Source of the DNA: a bacterium 210917-SL.2.15
Lineage (GTDB): Bacteria > Bacillota > Clostridia > Oscillospirales > Oscillospiraceae
NCBI GenBank assembly: GCA_020555605.1
Contig: JAJCJC010000001.1
Location: forward strand, 62,001-126,000
Reading direction: 5' to 3'
DNA length: 64,000 nt
Shown: one piece after another, positions 54,515-62,675 of the stretch
Numbering within the stretch: the stretch's first letter is position 1
Layout of the letters: each line of letters begins with the position of its first letter
Notes under the pieces: generated by a model
Told to the model about the DNA's origin: nothing
The model's input: only the letters and a program-made list of their open reading frames with translations
Databases searched by the model: none
Position numbers and translations under genes: made by a program

Positions 54515-54670
54515 TTATTTCCTGTTCGCCCTCCTTTTGATGCCCAACAGCCTGATGAAATCATCAAACAACGAGGTATCCATTGGCTCAAACATCAGCC
54601 ATTTTCCATCATGTAAGGGTTTACCCACTAAAATTGTCATTTGCTCCGCGTTCGGTACCATATCAAGCAC
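54515..54670 (-). CDS. Short ORF or gene fragment, 51 residues
   Basis: From GTG 54670, eight bases after GAGGAGG, the frame reads a plausible small protein containing NAEQMTILVGKPLHDGKWLM and SLFDDFIRLLGIKRRANRK before TAA. Composition is protein-like and the ribosome site is good, but it could also be the 3' end of a deleted gene. The rest of 54340-54824 shows nothing else recognisable. Confidence 0.4.
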   Translation of the reverse strand: MLDMVPNAEQMTILVGKPLHDGKWLMFEPMDTSLFDDFIRLLGIKRRANRK

Positions 54671-54824
54671 GACAGCCGCCTCCTCTATCAATCAGAATTA
54701 TATTGTTATTCTGCCGTATGGGTATGAGTTTCACTATCAAATTCCTCTTATAGCGAGGCGGCTGTCGATCAAGCCTTTTGTGCTTCTTTATCCCGCAGAA
54801 GCATTTTCCCGAGGGGTATGCGTC

Positions 54825-55682
54825 TTACTTCTTTTCCACCGGGATCCAGATCTCGCAGTAGTAATCCTGATCCTGGGTGCCGTTCTCAAACTTGCTGGGA
54901 TCGCTGTACAGTTCCACATTGATGCCTGCGGCGATCTTGTAGTCGGGGTTCGTGGGCAGCCACTGGGAGAAGATCTGCTGGTTCAGGCCCTGGAGAGCCT
55001 GGGGCATCTGGCCGGTGCAAGGGAACACCGCCCAGGTATGGGCCGGGATAGTGCGAGTGGTGAAGCCGTCAGGGATCTCCTTGGCGGGATCGTAGTTGTC
55101 GGCGATGAGATATTCAAACTCATTGCCGCCCATGCTCTCGTCCAGGTTGATGCCGTACATGCCGCACACCACCTTGCCGCCGCCTGTGCCGAAATGCTCG
55201 GCCCAGAACTTGGGAACCTGTGCGGCGGCATTCTCATACTTGAAGGTCTTTCCCCGGCAGAGCACCGTAAACGCCTCTTTTTTCATAATCTTGCAATCCA
55301 TGTTTTGACCACCTTCCAATGTCACTTTGATCCGAAGCGGAGCAAAGGAACGGGCCGCGCCTCCGCTTTTTCGCAGTGCAGCAGGTGTGAGGCCATGGAA
55401 GCGGGTAAAGGCTTTGGTGAAGCTGTCCGGTGAATCGTAGCCGAACTCCAGCGCAATGTCGATGATTTTCCGGTCCGTCGTGAGGACCTCCAGCCCGGCG
55501 GCGGAGAGCCGGCGCTGACGGATGTAGTCGCCCACCGTCATGCCGCACAGCATGGCAAAGCCCTTTTGGAAGTAAAAGGGGGACAGGGCCGCCTGCTGTG
55601 CGATCTCCCGGATGGTCAACTCCTCCCGGAGATGTTCCTCGATATACTGGATCGCCTGTTGAATGCTTGTTACCCAATCCAT
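54825..55682 (-). CDS. AraC family regulator with C-terminal GyrI-like effector domain
   Basis: The 285-residue regulator has an N-terminal AraC double helix-turn-helix (IEEHLREELTIREIAQQAAL, IIDIALEFGYDSPDSFTKAF) and a C-terminal GyrI/effector-binding domain (KKEAFTVLCRGKTFKYENAA, YGINLDESMGGNEFEYLIA, PAHTWAVFPCTG). Such regulators (Rob/BltR-like) sense small cationic or aromatic compounds. Adjacent genes include another GyrI-like protein. Confidence 0.9.
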   Translation of the reverse strand: MDWVTSIQQAIQYIEEHLREELTIREIAQQAALSPFYFQKGFAMLCGMTVGDYIRQRRLSAAGLEVLTTDRKIIDIALEFGYDSPDSFTKAFTRFHGLTPAALRKSGGAARSFAPLRIKVTLEGGQNMDCKIMKKEAFTVLCRGKTFKYENAAAQVPKFWAEHFGTGGGKVVCGMYGINLDESMGGNEFEYLIADNYDPAKEIPDGFTTRTIPAHTWAVFPCTGQMPQALQGLNQQIFSQWLPTNPDYKIAAGINVELYSDPSKFENGTQDQDYYCEIWIPVEKK

Positions 55683-55785
55683 TGGTCACACCGTCCTTCT
55701 GGATCCAGCATACCGGAAATTTTCGGCCCCTGCCCGATTTTCCGTGCTCATGTTTGTCCGGTATCGGGGCGGAGATCTATGGCGC

Positions 55786-56181
55786 TCATTTCAGTAATTC
55801 CTTGCACAGATCGTCCAGATACAACTGCTGCTGCCGCTTCAGATATCCGGGAACAAAGGGGCGCATCCACCAGTGCTTGCCTGTGACGGTCTCGGTGCAG
55901 GTCAGCCGGGTGCCGCCCTCGGCCGCCTCGAAGATGCCCTCCCAGGAGCCGGACATATTGCCGTTCTCCATGGTAAATGCCCAGAAGTGAGGCGGCTCAC
56001 AGGCCGTGACCGTAAAATTGGTGGCGTAGCCGCTGTTGGTGTGCTCCACAAAATGAGCCCCATCCAGCACCTCCACCCGCGCAAGATCACTGCGCCAGGC
56101 GGTATGTGTGAGATCGGTCACCGTATGCCACACCCGCTCCATCGGGCAGGGAAAATGGACTGTCACTTTGGAAACCGCCAT
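55786..56181 (-). CDS. SRPBCC family protein
   Basis: The 131-residue product has the START/SRPBCC ligand-binding fold pattern: VTVHFPCPMERVWHTVTDL at the start, a curved-sheet core (FWAFTMENGNMSGSWEGIFEA, TRLTCTETVTGKHWW) and a long C-terminal helix (LKRQQQLYLDDLCKELL). Probably binds a hydrophobic small molecule. Last gene of a minus-strand run. Confidence 0.8.
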   Translation of the reverse strand: MAVSKVTVHFPCPMERVWHTVTDLTHTAWRSDLARVEVLDGAHFVEHTNSGYATNFTVTACEPPHFWAFTMENGNMSGSWEGIFEAAEGGTRLTCTETVTGKHWWMRPFVPGYLKRQQQLYLDDLCKELLK

Positions 56182-56185
56182 ACGA

Positions 56186-56743
56186 TCACCCCTCTTTCGG
56201 TTTCTTGTTCAGCTTCAGGCTGAGACCCTGGCGGTCCGCCGCCTGCTGAAGCAGCCCCACAGCGGCAAGGGCACGCTCCTTGATTGGTTGTCCGGCCAGT
56301 TCCGGCTGGCTGTTCAGAGCGGCCATCGCAGAGCGCAGATCCTCCAGGGGCAGGAGATAAACCGCCGTGTTAAAAAGCGTTTTGCGTCGGCCGTCGTTGT
56401 AATGGGCCAGAAATTCATCCAAAATCGCCCGTTTTTCCTCCAAGTGGGCCAGGTAAGCTTCCAGTCCCAGCTCCCGGGCCTGGGCAATATCCTGCTGCCG
56501 GTTCCGGTGAGGGACAAAGGAATCCCCATCGTCGAAGCCCTCGTATCGGGGACAGGGGTACTCCGGACACTCCCAGCAAAACTGAACTCCGCCGTGCTCC
56601 AGAGAGCATTTAGCAATGGCGCAGCTCTGGTTGCCCGCCCCGCCGCCGCAGCCGGGACAGTAGCCGCCCAGGCGCATGGAACACAGGGCGCAGTTAAGAC
56701 CGCACAGTGAAAAACGGGTTTCCGTACGGGTAAAACCTTTCAT
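56186..56743 (-). CDS. DUF3795 domain-containing protein
   Basis: The 185-residue product has a cysteine-rich N-terminus typical of DUF3795: FSLCGLNCALCSMRLGGYC, CPGCGGG and CAIAKCSLEHG, CWECPEYPC, likely binding zinc, then a helical C-terminus. Start 56743 (MKGFTRTE) follows AAGGAAGGAAAC. Function unknown. Confidence 0.8.
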   Translation of the reverse strand: MKGFTRTETRFSLCGLNCALCSMRLGGYCPGCGGGAGNQSCAIAKCSLEHGGVQFCWECPEYPCPRYEGFDDGDSFVPHRNRQQDIAQARELGLEAYLAHLEEKRAILDEFLAHYNDGRRKTLFNTAVYLLPLEDLRSAMAALNSQPELAGQPIKERALAAVGLLQQAADRQGLSLKLNKKPKEG

Positions 56744-56756
56744 GCCGTTTCCTTCC

Positions 56757-57191
56757 TTAGAGCCACAACGCCTGTTCTTCCCGGAATACCGGGGTTTTTC
56801 CATTGTCGTAAGGGTCGTAGCGGTTTTCGTTGCAACCAAATTCCTGTAAAAAGCAGATCTGTCCCGCCTTATTCCAGCGGATGAGGGAGAGGCCGTCAAA
56901 GCTCTGGACGGTATCGTTCGTCATGGCGCACCGAAAGGCCCACTCCACCACGGTTTGGTTCCCCCTGTGAAAATACTGCCGGATATCCCACCGCTCTACG
57001 GCGCCCCGGGTGTTCCACTCGTCAAACCATAGCTTGATCTTCCCGCTGCCGTGATACTCCGGCCCCCAACTCTCAATGTAGACGGCATCAGGCGCAAAAA
57101 GGTCCCCAATGCCCGTGTCCTGCTTGTCCAGCCACATGGAAAACCACTGCCGGATCTGTACCTCCCGGTGCATAAAAACTGCTGTGCTCAT
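56757..57191 (-). CDS. NTF2-like (SnoaL) family protein
   Basis: The 144-residue product has the cone-shaped NTF2-like pattern: VQIRQWFSMWLDKQDTGIGD, DAVYIESWGPEYHGSGKIKL, WFDEWNTRGAVERWDI and VVEWAFRCAMTN. Probably a small-molecule-binding or isomerase-like protein; the role is unknown. Confidence 0.8.
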   Translation of the reverse strand: MSTAVFMHREVQIRQWFSMWLDKQDTGIGDLFAPDAVYIESWGPEYHGSGKIKLWFDEWNTRGAVERWDIRQYFHRGNQTVVEWAFRCAMTNDTVQSFDGLSLIRWNKAGQICFLQEFGCNENRYDPYDNGKTPVFREEQALWL

Positions 57192-57203
57192 CTTCTCTCC
57201 TCC

Positions 57204-57695
57204 TTACGCTTCCCTGCGGTACTGCATCTCCCGCACCGGCATCCCGCCGATCTCGTCGTCCATATAGGTTCCATCAGGCTGGAACCCCATACGCTCGTAA
57301 AATGCTCTGGCCCGCTGATTGCTCTCCAGCACCCATAAAAACCGATTCCGGTAGCCCATCGGCTCCAGCTGTTCCACCACAGCGGAAAGCAGCAGCTTCC
57401 CGCAGCCTTTCCCCCAGCATTCCGCAAGGAGATAGAGCGAAATGATTGCTCCCCAACCAGACAGTTCTTACATTCTGCTGGTACAGCAGCTGGCGGTACC
57501 GATGATTTTCCCCTCATCCAGAAAAATTAGAGATTCCCGGCCTGACTGCTCCAGATAGGGGACCCACTTCCCCCTCGGAATGCTGTCCAGATACGCCTGC
57601 GGCAAGAGCCCCTGATAGGCCGCCCTCCAACTTTCCTCATATACCCGGCTGACAGAAAAAAGATCGTCACTGTCCCGCAGTTTTCTAATCTCCAT
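57204..57695 (-). pseudogene. GNAT acetyltransferase with an in-frame TAA
   Basis: From MEIRKLRDSDDLFSVSRVYE (57695, site GAAGGGAGAAGG) the frame runs through WRAAYQGLLPQAYLDSIPRG to TAA at 57470-57468. In the same frame it continues ELSGWGAIISLYLLAECWGK and then GCGKLLLSAVVEQL and ARAFYERMGFQPDG, a full GNAT C-terminal half, to TAA at 57204. A single nonsense change thus inactivates an otherwise complete 163-residue acetyltransferase. Confidence 0.8.
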
Positions 57696-57709
57696 AGCAC
57701 CTTCTCCCT

Positions 57710-58348
57710 TCATGATTGCTTTATGGGGTGCCGGATGACGGTTTTCAGCCGCTCTGGTTTGCACCGTCGCACATCGCTCAAATAGATCTCATGGTGGAAC
57801 CGGCCCACCCCAAAGTCCTCCTCGTAACCCTGGGCCTTGGCGTATTCCTCCATGGCGGCCACGGTGGCGGGCTCGTCGTCATAGGGGCCGATATGCATAC
57901 ACTGAACGCACAGGCCCTCCTCCCAGGGGAAGAACTCCACCGGGGAGAAGTCCTGCTGTTTCTTTTCCGTGGCCTGCCGGATGGCCCAGTCAAAGACCTC
58001 TTTCGTCACAAACTCCGGCAGACGGATGAGGGAGATCCACTGAAAATCCTCTTTATGGGCGTAGTCCACCCCATGAACACCCTCCTGCCCCCAAAGGCCT
58101 TCCAGGGGCGGCACCACATAGTCAAAATACCCCTCCAGCTTGTGCTTGCCCAGCTTGCTCATTTTGATGGTGAAGGCCACGGCATAGAGCATCCCCAGGG
58201 CCTGCTTGTAGGCGCCATCCTCCTCGTTGGGATCGCCATGGCCCCGCACTGCCAGGAAGTTCATAGCGGGCACGGTGATGATGTCCGGCGTTTTGGGCGG
58301 CAAATAGAATTCCTTATACTCTTTCTTGTAGTCAAAGGGCATGGTCAT
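57710..58348 (-). CDS. GyrI-like small-molecule-binding protein
   Basis: The 212-residue product matches GyrI-like domain proteins with the N-terminal FDYKKEYKEFYLPPKTPDII, a segment VPAMNFLAVRGHGDPNEEDG and C-terminal EGLCVQCMHIGPYDDEPATV. These proteins bind or hydrolyse small molecules. The start overlaps the TfoX stop by four bases. Confidence 0.87.
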   Translation of the reverse strand: MTMPFDYKKEYKEFYLPPKTPDIITVPAMNFLAVRGHGDPNEEDGAYKQALGMLYAVAFTIKMSKLGKHKLEGYFDYVVPPLEGLWGQEGVHGVDYAHKEDFQWISLIRLPEFVTKEVFDWAIRQATEKKQQDFSPVEFFPWEEGLCVQCMHIGPYDDEPATVAAMEEYAKAQGYEEDFGVGRFHHEIYLSDVRRCKPERLKTVIRHPIKQS

Positions 58349-58668
58349 TTCCTTCGCTTTTTTGGGGGCTTACTTCTCAGCGCCTCGCAGGTGATTCGCA
58401 CCAGCTCCGTCATCCGCTCCCGGTCCTCCACATCTTCCACCAGGAAGGAGTCCTTCGCCCCCTTATAGGGCGGAGCCTTGGGCAGGTTGGGGAACGCCGC
58501 TTCGCCCTGCGGGGTGAGCTTTATGAAAAACTGGTCGTCACAGATGACGGCAAAAAACACATCGTCGCAGTAAAGGCCGTATTCACCGAACATCTTCCGA
58601 CTGCGGATGGCGCCGGCCTCCCGCAGCTGCTCGGCCACATAGTTCACAAAATCCGGATGAGACGCCAT
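58345..58668 (-). CDS. TfoX/Sxy N-terminal domain protein
   Basis: The 107-residue product has the TfoX-N pattern: VNYVAEQLREAGAIRSRKMF, GEYGLYCDDVFFAVICDDQF, FIKLTPQGEAAF. The C-terminal Lys-rich tail is short. Although named after a competence activator, such single-domain proteins usually occur in stress clusters. Coupled to the WYL regulator upstream by two bases. Confidence 0.87.
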   Translation of the reverse strand: MASHPDFVNYVAEQLREAGAIRSRKMFGEYGLYCDDVFFAVICDDQFFIKLTPQGEAAFPNLPKAPPYKGAKDSFLVEDVEDRERMTELVRITCEALRSKPPKKRRK

Positions 58669-58669
58669 G

Positions 58670-59581
58670 TCAATCCCTCCCTCGGTAACGATCGGCCAAT
58701 GTTTCAGTCAAATCCTCAAGCTGCTCCCGCAGTTCTTCCGGTTCCAGCAACTCCGCTTTGTCTCCGAAGGTCAGGACCCAGCCGAGCACGCTGTCCGCGT
58801 CCGGAAAGCCCCCGGTAAAGCGCAATCGGCCGTCCGGTTCCACAGTGAAGCGGTCCGCCCCGTACTCCTCCACCAGCCGCCAGCGGCAGGCCGGATCAAA
58901 GAGAACAGTGACCTGATATTTCACCGGAAAGACCCGCTCCGGCTCCAGATTGGGCAGGGGTGCGCAACGAGGGGTAAATGGTTCGTCGGTAGTGAGCTCC
59001 GTCATACGGTTCAATTTGAACAGGCGGAAATCCTTCCGCATCTGGCACCAGCCCCACACATACCATGCAGACCAGTGAAACACCAGATAGTAGGGCTCGA
59101 CGGTGCGCACCGATTCCTCCTTGGGTGAGAAATAGGTAAAGCAGATGGTGCGGTGCTGCTCAATGGCCCCTTGGATCAGTTCGATCTTTGGCGGCAGGCT
59201 GGTCTTGTACCAGGAGGAGAGGTCAATGAGCATGTGGGCGCCGCCGGGCACCAGTCCGCCTGTCCCGGCGGACAGCTTCTCCATCAGCTGCGCATAGCGC
59301 CGGGTGCTGCTGACGCTGTCCAGGCTTCGAAGTCCCGCCAAGATGGCCTGCATCTCTGGATCGGTGAGCACCGTGCGGTCCACCCGATAGCCCTCCATAA
59401 TGGAGATGCCGCCGTCTGCGCCCTGGGCGGTGGAGATGGGGATGCCCGCCCGGCACAGAGACTCAATGTCCCGCTGGATGGTCCGGCGGGACACCTCGAA
59501 TTGCTCCGCCAGCTCCGGGGCGGTGACCTTCTCCCGCTGGAGCAGGATTGACAGAATTCCGATGAGCCGCTCCATCTTCAT
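58670..59581 (-). CDS. WYL-domain (YafY-type) transcriptional regulator
   Basis: The 303-residue regulator has an N-terminal DeoR-like HTH (IGILSILLQREKVTAPELAE, VSRRTIQRDIESLCRAGIP) and a WYL domain (FTYFSPKEESVRTVEPYYLV, WSAWYVWGWCQMRKDFRLFK). Start 59581 (MKMERLIGIL) follows AGGAAAGGCGG. It heads the minus-strand run TfoX, GyrI-like, GNAT, NTF2-like, DUF3795, SRPBCC and likely controls it. Confidence 0.92.
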   Translation of the reverse strand: MKMERLIGILSILLQREKVTAPELAEQFEVSRRTIQRDIESLCRAGIPISTAQGADGGISIMEGYRVDRTVLTDPEMQAILAGLRSLDSVSSTRRYAQLMEKLSAGTGGLVPGGAHMLIDLSSWYKTSLPPKIELIQGAIEQHRTICFTYFSPKEESVRTVEPYYLVFHWSAWYVWGWCQMRKDFRLFKLNRMTELTTDEPFTPRCAPLPNLEPERVFPVKYQVTVLFDPACRWRLVEEYGADRFTVEPDGRLRFTGGFPDADSVLGWVLTFGDKAELLEPEELREQLEDLTETLADRYRGRD

Positions 59582-59611
59582 GAGCTGCACCGCCTTTCCT
59601 AGTTTTTTCTG

Positions 59612-59645
59612 TATTATACCATAGGAACACGACAACTGTCTGTCA
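59612..59645 (-). promoter_or_regulatory. Promoter and GACA/TGTC motifs of the WYL operon
   Basis: A -10 TATAAT occurs on the minus strand (59617-59612) and three GACA/TGTC half-sites (59631-59644) sit in the -35 region. Such TGACA-type repeats are plausible WYL-regulator sites. Confidence 0.5.
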
Positions 59646-59661
59646 TGTTTGTAACGAACAA

Positions 59662-59697
59662 AAACGCAGAGCGCCCCTGCTGGAGCACTCTGCGTTG
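59662..59697 (-). terminator. Terminator of the rhodanese lipoprotein gene
   Basis: AACGCAGAG and CTCTGCGTT form a 9-bp stem around a GC-rich loop, followed on the minus strand by TTTTTG. Confidence 0.55.
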
Positions 59698-59726
59698 TGT
59701 GTATGGAATGGAAGGGGCAGACACAC

Positions 59727-60110
59727 TCAAGACTTCGTTTCATAGGGCCAGGTGTTGATGCCGCCGAATTCGCAGATGTTGGTGTAACCCAGCTCCGCCA
59801 GTGTGGAGGAGGCGGTCTTGCTGCGGTTACCGCTGCGGCAGTAGACCAGGACTGTGGAATCCTTTTCGGGGATCACTTCAGCGGCAGTGTCCCCGTCGAT
59901 GGTTCCCACCGGCAGTAGGACCGCACCGGGAATGTGACCGCTATCGTATTCGTCCTGCTCCCGGACATCCAGGATGATGACCTCTTCGGTGTCCATCATC
60001 TTCTTGGCTTCCTCCTGGGTGATCTGCTGATAGGCGTTGCCTGCTCCGCTTCCACCGCATCCGGTGAGCAGCAGCAAAAGAGCGAAACGCATGGGTAAGA
60101 TTTGTTTCAT
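59727..60110 (-). CDS. Rhodanese-domain lipoprotein
   Basis: The 127-residue product has a lipoprotein signal ending LLLLLTGC (lipobox, Cys at residue 18), then a single rhodanese domain with ILDVREQDEYDSGHIPGA and the active-site loop CRSGNRS. It is probably anchored outside the membrane and transfers sulfane sulfur or reads redox state. GAGGTACTCAG precedes the ATG. Confidence 0.9.
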   Translation of the reverse strand: MKQILPMRFALLLLLTGCGGSGAGNAYQQITQEEAKKMMDTEEVIILDVREQDEYDSGHIPGAVLLPVGTIDGDTAAEVIPEKDSTVLVYCRSGNRSKTASSTLAELGYTNICEFGGINTWPYETKS

Positions 60111-60213
60111 CTGAGTACCTCCAAAAGTCTGGCGGCAAAGGCCATGTGGCCCTGCTCTGTGAAATAAACGCCGTCATAGGCGAGAGAAGGAAACAACAAC
60201 GGAGGGAGCCAAA

Positions 60214-60935
60214 ATGGGCAAGGGGAAAGAGGTTGAATTAGAAGAAAAGGTATCGTTGGTGGAGGAATATCTTTCTTGACGGCTGCGGATGCGGGAGGCG
60301 GCGCGGCGTGCGGGGGTGGGACACTCTACTATGGAGGTCTGGGGGAGTCGGTATCGCTCAGAGGGTGCGGCGGCACTGGGCGAAAACGGAAACCGGGACA
60401 AACGTGTGTACAGTGAGGAAGTAAAGAGTAAAGCAGTGGAAGAATACCTGTCCGGCCAGGGCAGCTCCATAGCGATCGCGGAAAAATATCAGTTGCGCTC
60501 AGGGAATCTGGTATTGGACTGGGTCAAGGTATATCATGATAAGGACTTCAAAAGAAAAGCAGGAGAAAACATCATGAGAAAAGGCCACACAATGGAAGAA
60601 CGCCTGCAAGCAGTGCTGTCCTGTTTGGATGGCGGACATCGCCTCAGTGAAGTGGCGCAGGCGTACCAGGTGGAGCCCCAGACGCTGCGGATCTGGGTAA
60701 AAAAGTATGAGGAGATGGGGGCGGCAGGTCTGAAGGACCGGCGGGGCCGACGGTTGACGGATCAAAAGCCCCGGACAAAGGAGGAGGCGCTGCGGATCGA
60801 AAATGCCCGGCTGGAACGGGAAAACGATCTGCTGAAGATGAAGCTGTACCTGCGAAAAAAGTGAAGGAATTGGAGAGGGGGGATCGCTGAGGCAGTTTTT
60901 GCAGGAGCGGCAGTATGAAGCGGTGCGGAGACTAT
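60214..60935 (+). mobile_element. IS3-family transposase remnant (orfA with TGA, start of orfB)
   Basis: From ATG 60214 the frame reads a first HTH region, is stopped by TGA at 60277, and continues LRMREAARRAGVGHSTMEVW and a second HTH (HRLSEVAQAYQVEPQTLRIW) with a Lys/Leu-rich leucine-zipper-like end (ENDLLKMKLYLRKK), ending at 60864. An orfB start follows in another frame (LRQFLQERQYEAVRRLS) but is cut off at about 60935 by an IS256 fragment. OrfA can only be made from an internal start at 60289. Confidence 0.75.
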
Positions 60936-61404
60936 CCCACAGACTGAGATCCAGAACTGTATCATCCACCAGCTACGCAATTCCAGCAAGTATGTGTCCT
61001 ACAAGGACCTGAAAGCCCTTATGGCCGGTCTGAAGGCCGTCTATGCCGCTGTAGACGAGCAGGCAGCCTTGGATGCCTTGGACACCTTTGGGGAGCACTG
61101 GGACAAGAAATACCCAAAAATCTCCCAGTCCTGGCGGGCCAATTGGGCCAATCTCAGCACCTACTTCAAGTACCCCCAGGAGGTGCGCAGACTGATCTAC
61201 ACCACCAACGCCATTGAGGGCTTTAACCGCCAACTCCGCAAGGTGACCAAAGCTAAATCTGTCTTTCCCAGCGATGACAGCCTGCTGAAAATGCTGTACC
61301 TGGCCATAATGGATATTACCAAAAAGTGGACTGGACGGCGGCAGGACTGGAGTATCATCCATGCCCAGATGGCCATCTACTTTGCCGAGCGCATGCCTGA
61401 GTAA
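60936..61404 (+). mobile_element. IS256-family transposase, C-terminal fragment
   Basis: The frame reads QTEIQNCIIHQLRNSSKYVS, LDTFGEHWDKKYPKISQSWR and LIYTTNAIEGFNRQLRKVTK, the conserved C-terminal part of IS256/Mutator transposases including the final catalytic glutamate in NAIEGFNR. The N-terminal 60 per cent with the two aspartates is missing, so it is inactive. Confidence 0.85.
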
Positions 61405-61580
61405 CACCGCCGGCACCGGATGTCAAGGGCAAGATGAACGGCTTCACCGCCCTTGACATCCAGCCCTACCGGCGTTATGTTGTTGACAAGGCGGCAGCCG
61501 GACAAACCTGCTGCCGCCGCAAATTCATTTTGCTCTATTTGAACCACAAATGGAGTTTACACAGAATTTTGGATTGACCC
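61405..61580 (+). mobile_element. Right end of the IS256-like element
   Basis: After the transposase stop come two long hairpins (GATGTCAAGGGC/GCCCTTGACATC at 61418-61459 within a larger fold, and GCGGCAG/CTGCCGC near 61490-61516) and a GGAGTTTACACAGAATTTTGG-like end at about 61553-61573, resembling IS256 terminal repeats. Just beyond, another IS3 gene starts in mid-frame. Confidence 0.55.
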
Positions 61581-62047
61581 ATTTGGCTTTCTGCATCTGC
61601 GAAGCCACTTATAGTATCCGCTTCGTGAAACGCCGTAAATGCTGCACAGCCCTGAGAAGGAGTGTCGGTCTGTTTGTCGTTGGATTTCAGAATACATCTC
61701 TTGAATTACTTTCTTTGGGCACCGCCCTCCTTTCGTTCGCTTTGTCGTTTTAAACGGGCTGCCTCGGCCTCCTTCTTCAATAGTTCCTGCTTCAGCAGCT
61801 CGATTTGGTACAGCAGTCGTTCCTCATATGTGAGCCCTTTGCGCCGTTTGCACCGTGATAGTGGATTGCCTGGCTTCTTCTTTGGTTCCAATCCCGCCTC
61901 TCCTTCTGACTGGTATTTCTTAACCCAATCACAAATGGCCTCGTGGCGTATTTCCGCCTCCCATGCTCGCAAAGCTTTCCCTAACAGCACCTCTTTTACA
62001 ATCGCCAGTTTTTCTTCTTTTCCCCGTACGATATACCGTCGTGCCAT
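61576..62047 (-). mobile_element. Second IS3-family remnant, orfA plus interrupted orfB
   Basis: OrfA (62047-61706, 113 residues) has an HTH (AIVKEVLLGKALRAWEAEIR, ICDWVKKYQSEGEAGL) and a coiled coil. An overlapping frame from about 61715 continues as orfB (KVIQEMYSEIQRQTDRHSFS, IYGVSRSGYYKWLRR) until it is cut at about 61576 by the IS256-like end. The IS256 element therefore inserted into this orfB. Confidence 0.7.
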
Positions 62048-62078
62048 AGGTTCTTCCCCCTTTTCTCCATATTAGCAC

Positions 62079-62117
62079 AAAAAAGATGGTAGGCACTTTC
62101 GTGTCTACCATCTTTTT
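62079..62117. terminator. Strong symmetric hairpin
   Basis: AAAAAGATGGTAG and CTACCATCTTTTT form a perfect 13-bp stem with a short inner GCAC/GTGT stem. It is either a bidirectional terminator or part of the IS3 end. Confidence 0.6.
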
Positions 62118-62675
62118 ACCACTTCACTTTGTCTTGACCAGGCGGTCTTTTGCGTAACGTGATAGCTCACCGATGATCTTCACCGAATATGACGTGTCAG
62201 TTGCAACCGTTAAGCTTCCTCAACGCACTTGCATTGTTCGGGTCTGGAACTTTTGCCCCATGGTTCTGGTCTCAGTCTGCGGGAGCTTCCGACTCGTCTG
62301 CCTACACTTTCCTTATACATATTATAGGAAAAGTAGCATGACCTCGCGTTTTACGCTTACGTGCGGAAGGACACCCGTAAGTCCGTTACGCCTTCGGGTG
62401 TCCTCCATAAATGGGTCCTCTGGGGTCAGGGTCACATTCGTATCTGTGCCTTCTGTTTTTCACCTTCCTCTGTATACCCAGCGATTACTCCAACGTACTT
62501 TTGGTTCCAGTTTTGGTTACTGTCGCATCACTTGCGGTACAAGCTTTCAAAAGTCCATTGCTATTCTCGTTATTTATCCACTTCTATCCACTTGCATAAC
62601 GGCGTGGATACACAAACCCAAGAATTTTCTATTGAAAAATCGTCTATATTAGAGCCTTTCAGAAGAATCCTATAG
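62118..62675. other. Intergenic stretch without recognised gene
   Basis: About 560 bases with no plausible coding frame. It contains the hairpin GGACACCCG/CGGGTGTCC (62364-62401) and several CTTACG/CGTAAG motifs, and differs in composition from flanking genes. It may be an insertion-element end or the untranslated tail of the SLH gene. Confidence 0.4.

Noticed and set aside
43128-60280. Stop-codon recoding (read-through or selenocysteine/pyrrolysine)
   Set aside because: Three different stop codons replace different expected residues, no insertion elements are visible, and nearby genes also carry frameshifts and deletions.
62118-62675. Group II intron or its end
   Set aside because: No domain V (GAGCCGTAT...ACGGTTC-type) hairpin and no reverse-transcriptase reading frame.
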